From: Candidatus Nomurabacteria bacterium
GTDB taxonomy: Bacteria > Patescibacteriota > Minisyncoccia > Phycocordibacterales > Phycocordibacteraceae
Direction of reading: 5' to 3'
Assembly (NCBI GenBank): GCA_943355045.1
Contig: CALRDY010000014.1
Coordinates: forward strand, 1 to 11,193
DNA length: 11,193 bases
This document shows, one piece after another, positions 1 to 5,848 of the stretch. Position numbers and translations under genes: made by a program. Below the pieces are notes generated by a model. It saw only the letters and a list, made by a program, of their open reading frames with translations, was not told the DNA's origin and ran no database searches. Each line of letters opens with the position of its first letter. Position 1 is the first letter of the stretch.

Positions 1-1
1 T

Positions 2-1738
2 GCGATCGCCTTTCTGCTCGCCGCGGCGCTTCTTACCTCGCTACCGAGCTTCTACCTCCTCGCGATTGGCATCGGCATCATCGAGATAGGCATCGCGACC
101 TACCGCAGGATTCGTACTGGCGGCGGCTCGCTCGACTACATCGCCTTCCTCGCGATGGCGCTCGCCGCTTTTACCCATGAATATCTCGCGGGGGCCGTCA
201 TCGCGCTCATGTATGCCAGCGGCGAAGCGCTCGAAGCCTATGCATCGCGCCGGGCTGAAGCTTCCCTTGCGGCCCTCCTTGCTCGAATCCCGAAGACCGC
301 GCTCGTGAAGCGAGGGACGGACATCGAGGAGATGCCGCTTGCCGCAGTCCTGACCGGAGCGACTATCGTCGTGCGCGGCGGAGAACTAGTGCCGCTCGAC
401 GGTCTCCTCGTTTCGCCTCGCGCGGTACTCAATCTCGCAAACCTTACCGGCGAGCCGCTCCCCGAGACGATCGCGGAGGGGGCGGTCGTCAAAAGCGGGA
501 GCGTAAATGCCGGCGAAGCGTTCGAGATCGTCGTCTCAGGAACGCTCGCAACCTCGACCTATGCGAAGATTATTGATCTCGTAAAAAACGCTGAATTGGA
601 CCAGGCACCCTTCGTGCGCCTCACGGCCGCGGCAAATCTGCCGTTCACGTTTCTCACGCTCGGCATCTCGGGCGCCGCATATCTTCTGACCGGCGACGTT
701 GGGCGCGTACTCGCCGTGCTCGTCATCGCGACGCCCTGCCCGCTCATCATCGCGGCGCCCGTCGCTTTCATCGGCGGCCTCTCGCGCGCGGCGGGCCGGA
801 ACATCATCGTGAAGACGCCGACGGCGCTCGAGACGATCGCGCGCGTCACGACCATATTCTTCGACAAGACCGGCACCCTGACTCTCGGCGCGCCGGAGCT
901 TACTGCTATCACGATAATCGACGCTCGCATGAATGAGATTCAGGCGCTCTCGCTCGCAGCCGCGCTCGAGTTCCACTCTATCCATCCGCTCGCGCGCGCC
1001 GTCATCAATGCAGCACAAAAGCATAATTTCACTCCTGCGCCCGCATACGACGTGAAGGAAGTCCTCGGGAGCGGTATCGACGGCAGAGTCGACGGACATT
1101 TCATCTCCCTCAAGCAAGCACCCGAGGAGCATCATAAGGAGGGCGGCATCTCGCTTCTTCTCACAGAAGACGGAAATCCGGTCGCGACATTCCATTTCGC
1201 CGACGTGCTCAAAGAGAATGCGAAGAAATTCTTGACCGATCTCGCGCACAACGGCTTCAAAGTCGCGGTACTGACCGGCGATAGGAAGGAGCATGCCGAG
1301 GCCGTCTTCGCCGGGCTTGCTCTCGACATCTGCGCCGACTGCACGCCCGAGGAAAAGTACCGCATCGTAGACGCCGCGCGACAGCGCGGCGAAACGGTCG
1401 CGATGGTGGGCGACGGGCTGAATGACGCTCCTGCGCTCGCACGAGCGGACGTCGGGATCGTCTTTTCCGGCACCGAGAACAGCGCCTCGATCGAAGCGGC
1501 AGACGTCGCCATCCTCGGGCACGATGTCGCCCTCATCCACGAGCTTTTCACTCTCGCGAAACGCTCGGTGCGCATCGCGGGCGAAAGCGTCTATGCGGGC
1601 ATCGGTCTCTCGACGGTTGGCATGCTCTTCGCCGCATTCGGCTTCATACCACCGGTCCAAGGGGCAATACTCCAGGAAGGCATCGATGTGGCGGTCATTC
1701 TGAATGCGCTTCGTGCAGCATTGAATCCGCGCACCTGA
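2..1738 (+). CDS. Heavy-metal P1B-type ATPase, 5'-truncated
   Basis: This is an integral membrane pump that would move a transition-metal ion across the membrane using ATP. The frame is open from the first bases of the window, so the N-terminus, including any soluble metal-binding domain, lies outside; 578 codons are present. Visible parts in order: hydrophobic helices over the first ~70 codons; the actuator loop with TGEPLPE (nt ~446-466); the membrane metal-site motif TPCP (from nt 731); the phosphorylation motif DKTGT with the aspartate at nt 863; the P1B-specific HP pair in SIHPLAR (~nt 980-995); TGDRKEH; the hinge VGDGLNDAPALARADVG (~nt 1406-1456); and two C-terminal helices ending in QEGIDVAVILNALRA. 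The metal site reads TPC instead of the CPC of copper and zinc/cadmium pumps. TPC has been linked to the P1B-5 group (Ni/Fe in one rhizobial example), but the substrate cannot be read safely from this. The gene is probably unrelated to the GH130 genes that follow after an 80-nt gap. Confidence 0.95.
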   Translation, partial: AIAFLLAAALLTSLPSFYLLAIGIGIIEIGIATYRRIRTGGGSLDYIAFLAMALAAFTHEYLAGAVIALMYASGEALEAYASRRAEASLAALLARIPKTALVKRGTDIEEMPLAAVLTGATIVVRGGELVPLDGLLVSPRAVLNLANLTGEPLPETIAEGAVVKSGSVNAGEAFEIVVSGTLATSTYAKIIDLVKNAELDQAPFVRLTAAANLPFTFLTLGISGAAYLLTGDVGRVLAVLVIATPCPLIIAAPVAFIGGLSRAAGRNIIVKTPTALETIARVTTIFFDKTGTLTLGAPELTAITIIDARMNEIQALSLAAALEFHSIHPLARAVINAAQKHNFTPAPAYDVKEVLGSGIDGRVDGHFISLKQAPEEHHKEGGISLLLTEDGNPVATFHFADVLKENAKKFLTDLAHNGFKVAVLTGDRKEHAEAVFAGLALDICADCTPEEKYRIVDAARQRGETVAMVGDGLNDAPALARADVGIVFSGTENSASIEAADVAILGHDVALIHELFTLAKRSVRIAGESVYAGIGLSTVGMLFAAFGFIPPVQGAILQEGIDVAVILNALRAALNPRT

Positions 1739-1803
1739 CGAAGTTCTTTGCCAACACCTGACGGATAGCGCGCCATCATACGCGGCGCACGGATGGTATT
1801 GTA

Positions 1804-1809
1804 GAGGAG
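1804..1809 (+). promoter_or_regulatory. Shine-Dalgarno site of the first GH130 gene
   Basis: GAGGAG lies 9 nt before the ATG at 1819 and is the clearest Shine-Dalgarno site in the window. The 80-nt gap upstream (1739-1818) also holds a weak TATTGT hexamer at 1797-1802 that could be a -10 box, but no convincing -35. A 9-nt direct repeat CACCTGACG occurs at 1732-1740, covering the ATPase stop, and again at 1755-1763. I see no terminator hairpin after the ATPase gene. Confidence 0.55.
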
Positions 1810-1818
1810 TATATTTTT

Positions 1819-2997
1819 ATGAGTTTCCCTTTCGCGGTAAACATCATCGCACTGCTCTTTTCCTTCTTCGTCGTCGGAGCGGTTCTTGGTGCCGCATTCT
1901 CGAAACCCATCCGCACGAAGCTTATCGAGATTCTGCATCTCGAACGTCTACTGCTTTCAAAATCCGCGCATAATCCAATCCTCCAGCCAGGGACTCATCC
2001 GTGGACCGCGGAGGCGGTCTTAAATCCGGCGGCCGCCGTACTCGGCGGCCGGACGCACCTCGTGTATCGCGCCATCGGCATGGACGGCGTCTCGCGGCTC
2101 GGCTACGCGAGCAGTCCTGACGGCCTCGTTTTTGATGAGCGGCTCCCCTATCCCGCCTACGTCGCACGAAATCCGCAAAAGGTCGCCGCTCATCTGCGGC
2201 ACTACTCTCCCGTCATGTACCCTTCGGGCGGCAGCTGGGGCGGCTGTGAAGACCCGCGTATGGTAGCGATCGACGGGCGTGTATACGTTACCTTCAACAT
2301 GTTCGAGAATTGGATGCTTCGCGTCGCCGTCATCTCGATGAGCGAAGCAGATTTTCTTGCAAAGCGCTTCGATAGATGGGAAGGCCCGATCATACTCTCG
2401 CACGGCACCCGGGATAAGAACTGGGTGCTCTTCCCCGAAAAGATCGGCGGGCAATATGCCGTCTTACACAGCATCATCGGCGACGATGCTGGTCGCGTGC
2501 GCATCGAATACGCCGATGACCTCGCCGAGCTCGCGCAGATGAAATTCACGAGCCCTGATCCGCACCAGATGCCGGACGCGCAGATCGCCTGGCATTACCG
2601 GATGCGCAGCGCCGGCCCGCCGCCGCTCAAAACCTCCCGCGGCTGGCTCGTCTTCTACCATGCGATGGACCCGAAAGAGCCGGATCGCTACAAGCTCGGC
2701 GCGATGCTGCTCGACCCCGATGACCCGACGAAGGTGCTTCATCGCGCCGCGGCGCCGGTACTCTCGCCCGATGAGCGCTATGAGAATCACGGCAAGCCGG
2801 GCATCGTCTACGCCTGCGGCGCCGTCGTGCGCCCCTCGACTCCGCTCGGGACAGGCGGCGATACCCTCTTCGTCTATTATGGCGGCGCAGACAAAGTCGT
2901 CTGCGCCGCGACCACGCCGCTCGATGCGTTTCTCGACGCGCTCGTCGAGGGCAGCCAGCCTTCGCTCGCGGTAACGAGTCCCGCACAAACCGATTGA
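1819..2997 (+). CDS. Membrane-anchored GH130 family protein (beta-mannoside phosphorylase/hydrolase-like)
   Basis: This is a 392-residue GH130 (DUF377) five-bladed beta-propeller protein. Characterised members split or build beta-mannosidic bonds, most using phosphate and releasing mannose 1-phosphate. Family signatures: HNPIL; LNPAAAVLGGRTHLVYRA; GCEDPR with the presumed catalytic aspartate at residue 145; FPEKIGGQYAVLH; GWLVFYHA with His281; YKLGAMLLDPDDP; and a C-terminal VYYGGADKV. Where many phosphorylases have LHR it has LHS, so phosphate use is uncertain. Residues ~5-27 form one hydrophobic helix followed by a Lys/Arg-rich stretch, which predicts an N-terminal anchor with the catalytic domain on the cytoplasmic side. 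A short repeat adds PSTPLGTGG in the loop before the last strand. The ATG at 1819 is supported by GAGGAG 9 nt upstream. The next gene begins 3 nt after the stop, so the two are probably co-transcribed. Family confidence is high; the exact reaction is unknown. Confidence 0.88.
   Translation: MSFPFAVNIIALLFSFFVVGAVLGAAFSKPIRTKLIEILHLERLLLSKSAHNPILQPGTHPWTAEAVLNPAAAVLGGRTHLVYRAIGMDGVSRLGYASSPDGLVFDERLPYPAYVARNPQKVAAHLRHYSPVMYPSGGSWGGCEDPRMVAIDGRVYVTFNMFENWMLRVAVISMSEADFLAKRFDRWEGPIILSHGTRDKNWVLFPEKIGGQYAVLHSIIGDDAGRVRIEYADDLAELAQMKFTSPDPHQMPDAQIAWHYRMRSAGPPPLKTSRGWLVFYHAMDPKEPDRYKLGAMLLDPDDPTKVLHRAAAPVLSPDERYENHGKPGIVYACGAVVRPSTPLGTGGDTLFVYYGGADKVVCAATTPLDAFLDALVEGSQPSLAVTSPAQTD
2830..2864 (+). 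repeat. Interspersed repeat copy 1, in frame in the GH130 gene
   Basis: These 35 nt are identical to 4840-4874, with core CTCGACTCCGCTCGGGACAG. They lie in frame in the loop between the CGAVV strand and the DTLFVYYGG strand and add about nine residues (PSTPLGTGG) compared with my memory of typical GH130 proteins. Translated in other frames the core gives LRSGQA (+) and PERSRG (-), peptide strings I recall as frequent artefacts of a short repeat in CPR and Chloroflexi contigs. Confidence 0.75.
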
Positions 2998-3000
2998 CCT

Positions 3001-4959
3001 ATGTTCGTCATTCGCCGAGAACCCCACAATCCGCTCCTCTCGCCGCAACGCGAGCGCCCATGGGAGTCGATCGCGACATTCAACCCTTCGGTCGTCCGCA
3101 CCAAAGACGGCGTGCATCTTTTTTATCGCGCACTCGGAAACCCGGATGCGCTCGGGGCGCACCCCGCTCTTTCAACCGTCGGTATGGCCTTCGCTGAAGA
3201 CGGCGTTCACTTCCATTCACGGCAACAAGTCATCGTGCCGCAAGAATCATGGGATACCTTCGGCTGCGAAGATCCGCGCGTAACGTTCTTTGAAGGCCGC
3301 TGGTACTGTTTCTACACTGCGCTCGGCGGCTGGCCGTTCGGCCCCGACAATATAAAAGTCGCCGTCGCCGTCGGCGACGCGCCTGATGCTTTTACCGAGC
3401 GGCACCTCATCACGCCCTTCAATGCGAAAGCCGCGACGCTCTTTCCCGAGCGTATACATGGCGAGATCGTACTCCTGCTTACGGTGCACACTGACTGGAC
3501 TGCGGAGCATCCGCGCCCGACGATCGCGCTCGCGCGCGCGAAGCGGATCGAGGACTTTTTCAATCCAGAATACTGGCATCAGTGGCACGACCATCTCGCC
3601 GACCACGCGCTCCCCGAACTGCGCCGCGTCGATGGAGACCATGTCGAAGTCGGCGCTTCGCCGCTGAAGACCGCTACCGGCTGGCTGCTCATCTACTCCT
3701 ACATTCAGGAGTATTACAACGAACGCAATCGCATCTTCTCGATCGAAGCTGCGCTTCTCGACGCAAAAGATCCCCAGAAGCTCATCTCCCGCACGGAATC
3801 CATCCTCGTGCCGCAGGAGATCTACGAGGAGTACGGCCTCGTGCCGCATATCGTCTTCCCCACGAGCGCCACGCTTCGCTCCTCGACTTCGCTCGGGACA
3901 AGCGACCAGATGCTTGAGATATGGTATGGCGCGGCGGACACCGTGTGCGCCAAAGCGAGCATGAAGCTCGCCGACCTCCTGCGCGCGCTCGACCCCGAGC
4001 GACCTGCGCGCACATTCATCCGCGCGACGCAGAATCCGATCCTCACAGCTAAAGGAGAGGGTTTCGAAAGCCGCGACGTCTTCAATGCCGCGGCGATCGA
4101 TCTCGATGGTTCTGTATACATCCTCTATCGCGCGATGGATGCGCTGAATACGTCGACCATCGGCCTCGCGATATCAAGAGACGGCATCACTATCGACGAG
4201 CGCTTGCCGGAGCCCATCTATGTGCCGCGCGAAAGCTTTGAAATGAAGCGTGGCACTCCCACCGGTAACTCCGGCTGCGAAGATCCGCGCATCGTGCGCA
4301 TCGGCGACACACTGTACATGACCTACACGGCCTACGACGGCGTCCGTGCGCCCTCCGGCGCGATCTCATCGATACGCGTCGATGATTTCCTCGCGCGGCG
4401 ATTCGATCGCTGGAGCACACCATTTCTGCTGACCCCCGAAAACGTGGATGATAAAGATCTCGCGCTCCTGCCTGAAAAAATTGATGGGAACTATCTGCTC
4501 TACCATCGCATCAATAACCAGATCTGCGCCGACCTCTTACCCGACCTCATCTCGGGGAAACGCGCGAGTCGCTGCATTGAGATCATGACGCCACGCCGCG
4601 GCATGTGGGACGGAGCAAAAGTCGGCGTCGCAGCGCCGCCGATCAGAGTCGGCGATAACTGGCTCATGATCTACCACGGCGTCTCGCGCCACAGCAAGTA
4701 CCGCCTCGGCGCCGCGCTCCTCGACCCATCCGGCACCGTCGTCCTCGCCCGCACCGCCGACCCGATCTTCGAACCGTTGGAAAAGTATGAGCAAGAAGGC
4801 GAGGTCGCGAACGTCGTCTTCTCCTGCGGCACAGTCGTCCGCCCCTCGACTCCGCTCGGGACAGGCGGCGATACGCTCTTCCTCTACTATGGCGCAGCCG
4901 ACAAGGTCATCGGCGTCGCGACCGCCTCGCTCGCGCATATCGTTGAAGCTCTAACATGA
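3001..4959 (+). CDS. Tandem double-domain GH130 protein
   Basis: This 652-residue protein has two complete GH130 beta-propeller domains in one chain, where typical members have one domain of roughly 300-400 residues. Domain 1 (about 1-335) starts directly with RREPHNPLLSP and has FNPSVV, LFYRALG, GCEDPR with Asp91, LFPERI and WYGAADTV. Domain 2 (about 338-652) has QNPIL, ILYRAMD, GCEDPR with Asp428, LLPEKIDGNYLLYHR, NWLMIYHG with His559, YRLGAALLDP and YYGAADKV. Domain 2 keeps both the HR and YHG motifs typical of phosphate-using members. Domain 1 reads LLLTVH and IYSY (Ser233) there, so it may be hydrolytic, a binding module or inactive. No signal peptide or membrane helix is seen, so the protein is probably cytoplasmic. 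There is no clear Shine-Dalgarno site; the ATG lies 3 nt after the previous stop, which suggests coupled translation. Both domains carry the interspersed repeat in the same loop. Likely substrate is a beta-mannan or mannoside, by family only. Confidence 0.9.
   Translation: MFVIRREPHNPLLSPQRERPWESIATFNPSVVRTKDGVHLFYRALGNPDALGAHPALSTVGMAFAEDGVHFHSRQQVIVPQESWDTFGCEDPRVTFFEGRWYCFYTALGGWPFGPDNIKVAVAVGDAPDAFTERHLITPFNAKAATLFPERIHGEIVLLLTVHTDWTAEHPRPTIALARAKRIEDFFNPEYWHQWHDHLADHALPELRRVDGDHVEVGASPLKTATGWLLIYSYIQEYYNERNRIFSIEAALLDAKDPQKLISRTESILVPQEIYEEYGLVPHIVFPTSATLRSSTSLGTSDQMLEIWYGAADTVCAKASMKLADLLRALDPERPARTFIRATQNPILTAKGEGFESRDVFNAAAIDLDGSVYILYRAMDALNTSTIGLAISRDGITIDERLPEPIYVPRESFEMKRGTPTGNSGCEDPRIVRIGDTLYMTYTAYDGVRAPSGAISSIRVDDFLARRFDRWSTPFLLTPENVDDKDLALLPEKIDGNYLLYHRINNQICADLLPDLISGKRASRCIEIMTPRRGMWDGAKVGVAAPPIRVGDNWLMIYHGVSRHSKYRLGAALLDPSGTVVLARTADPIFEPLEKYEQEGEVANVVFSCGTVVRPSTPLGTGGDTLFLYYGAADKVIGVATASLAHIVEALT
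3881..3904 (+). repeat. Interspersed repeat copy 2 (diverged), in domain 1 of the tandem GH130 gene
   Basis: These 24 nt match 22 of 24 positions of the other two copies (CTTCG for CTCCG, ACAAG for ACAGG). They encode STSLGTS in the loop before the WYGAADTV strand, at the position equivalent to copies 1 and 3. The CTTCGCTC...ACAAGC variant is also a form I recall for this repeat family. Confidence 0.7.
4840..4874 (+). repeat. Interspersed repeat copy 3, in domain 2 of the tandem GH130 gene
   Basis: These 35 nt are identical to 2830-2864, although the flanking GH130 coding sequence of the two genes is only roughly 75-80% identical by eye. They encode RPSTPLGTGGD between the CGTVV strand and the TLFLYYGAAD strand. 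Confidence 0.75.
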
Positions 4960-4973
4960 GCTCATTCAAAGGA

Positions 4974-5080
4974 GCGGCTGGCAATACTCTTTCGGAGGCT
5001 CTCGCAGCGCGACGGCGCGAGAGCGAGGCGGATTTTCAGCAGAAAATCACGCCGTACTCCGAAAGAGTATTGCCAGCCGC
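4974..5080 (+). other. 107-nt structured intergenic element (three-way junction)
   Basis: A perfect 24-bp inverted repeat (4974-4997 with 5057-5080, starting GCGGCTGGCAATACTC) closes a region holding two more hairpins. Hairpin 1 pairs 4998-5005 with 5017-5024 (8 bp, GCTCTCGC/GCGAGAGC, 11-nt loop). Hairpin 2 pairs 5027-5037 with 5042-5053 (11 bp with one bulged A at 5049, AGCA loop). Only GA separates the hairpins and GTA follows the second. The element begins 14 nt after the tandem GH130 stop and ends 9 nt before the HAD ATG, so it covers the place where a ribosome-binding site would be. There is no T-tract on the + strand, so it does not look like an ordinary terminator. It could be a processing or stability element, a translational control element, a small structured RNA, or a MITE-like insertion; no target-site duplication is visible. 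Confidence 0.8.
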
Positions 5081-5089
5081 ATACCCCCT

Positions 5090-5848
5090 ATGTACAAATT
5101 AATCCTATTTGATCTCGACGGCACACTTGCCGAGAGCAAGCAGCCGATTACGAGCGAGATGGCGACGCTTCTCACACGGCTTCTAGCTGCTACGCGCGTC
5201 GCGATCATTTCCGGCGGCGCTTTGCCGCAATTCCTCTCGCAGGCAGTCACGGAACTCCCGCACGGAGCAAACCTCGCACATCTCTACCTTCTTCCGACGA
5301 GCGGCGCAGCGCTCTACGCATATGACAATGGCGACTGGAAAAAAATATACGAGGAACGCCTATCGGAAAAAGAAGCGTACGCAATTGAAGCGGCGATGCG
5401 CGCGGCCGGCGCCGAGACCGGCCTCATCGATTTTTCAAAACCAGTATACGGAGAACGCATCGAGTATCGCGGCGGACAGGTAACGCTCTCCGCACTCGGC
5501 CAGCGAGCGCCGCTCGACGAGAAGAAAGCGTGGGACCCCACCCATACGAAACGCTCCGCGCTCCGCAAATACATTGCGGAACGGTTACCTGAGTTTTCGG
5601 TCAGCATCGGCGGCGCAACCTCTATCGACATCACGAAACACGGCGTCGACAAAGCGTACGGAGTCCGGAAGCTCTGCGAACGCCTCGGCATCCGGGAGTC
5701 AGACGCGCTGTATGTGGGCGACGAGCTTGGCGCCGGAGGAAACGACGAAGCCGTCTTTAAGACGGCTTCGCAAACACACGCGGTATCCGGTCCCGAAGAT
5801 ACGATGCGACTCATCGAATCCCTAGTGGCTGGCACTACAAAAGATTAA
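5090..5848 (+). CDS. HAD-IIB family protein, phosphomannomutase-like
   Basis: This is a 252-residue cytoplasmic HAD superfamily protein with a C2-type cap. Motif I is FDLDGT with nucleophile Asp8 and acid/base Asp10; motif II is SGG at 41-43. The cap spans roughly 80-185 and contains ERIEYRGGQ, TLSALGQ, GGATSIDITKHG and DKAYG with the motif III lysine at 178. Motif IV is GDELGAGGND at 200-209. Cap motifs and length fit the eukaryote-type phosphomannomutase branch (mannose 1-phosphate to mannose 6-phosphate) and its bacterial relatives annotated simply as HAD-IIB hydrolases; a sugar phosphatase is the main alternative. Its place after two GH130 genes favours mannose 1-phosphate as substrate, which is context inference. 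The ATG at 5090 sits directly before the conserved LILFDLDGT. There is no Shine-Dalgarno site or -10 box; the structured element ends 9 nt upstream. The 3' end overlaps pyruvate kinase by 4 nt, tail to tail. Confidence 0.87.
   Translation: MYKLILFDLDGTLAESKQPITSEMATLLTRLLAATRVAIISGGALPQFLSQAVTELPHGANLAHLYLLPTSGAALYAYDNGDWKKIYEERLSEKEAYAIEAAMRAAGAETGLIDFSKPVYGERIEYRGGQVTLSALGQRAPLDEKKAWDPTHTKRSALRKYIAERLPEFSVSIGGATSIDITKHGVDKAYGVRKLCERLGIRESDALYVGDELGAGGNDEAVFKTASQTHAVSGPEDTMRLIESLVAGTTKD
5746..5770 (-). terminator. Possible terminator of pyruvate kinase, inside the HAD gene
   Basis: This is a perfect dyad with 12-nt arms around one central base (arm CGAAGCCGTCTT). Read on the minus strand it lies about 75 nt past the pyruvate kinase stop and is followed by a moderately T-rich stretch, TCGTTTCCTCC. 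On the + strand it lies in the coding sequence for EAVFKTAS, just after motif IV, with no T-tract. The GC-rich stem resembles the hairpin at the window end (both contain GCCGTCT/AGACGGC). It may instead be a chance effect of the coding sequence. Confidence 0.4.

Noticed and set aside
536..1660. Long open frame antisense to the ATPase gene (374 codons, minus strand)
   Set aside because: The translation is Arg/Asp/Glu-rich with no domain, typical of antisense frames in GC-rich genes; the sense strand is a clear ATPase.
2464..3162. Antisense frame spanning the junction of the two GH130 genes
   Set aside because: It contains the PERSRG string only because the interspersed repeat is read backwards; no other coding sign.
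4974..5080. Self-cleaving ribozyme (hammerhead-type) in the structured element
   Set aside because: A GAAA is present in the right arm, but it is fully base-paired and the CTGATGA core is absent.
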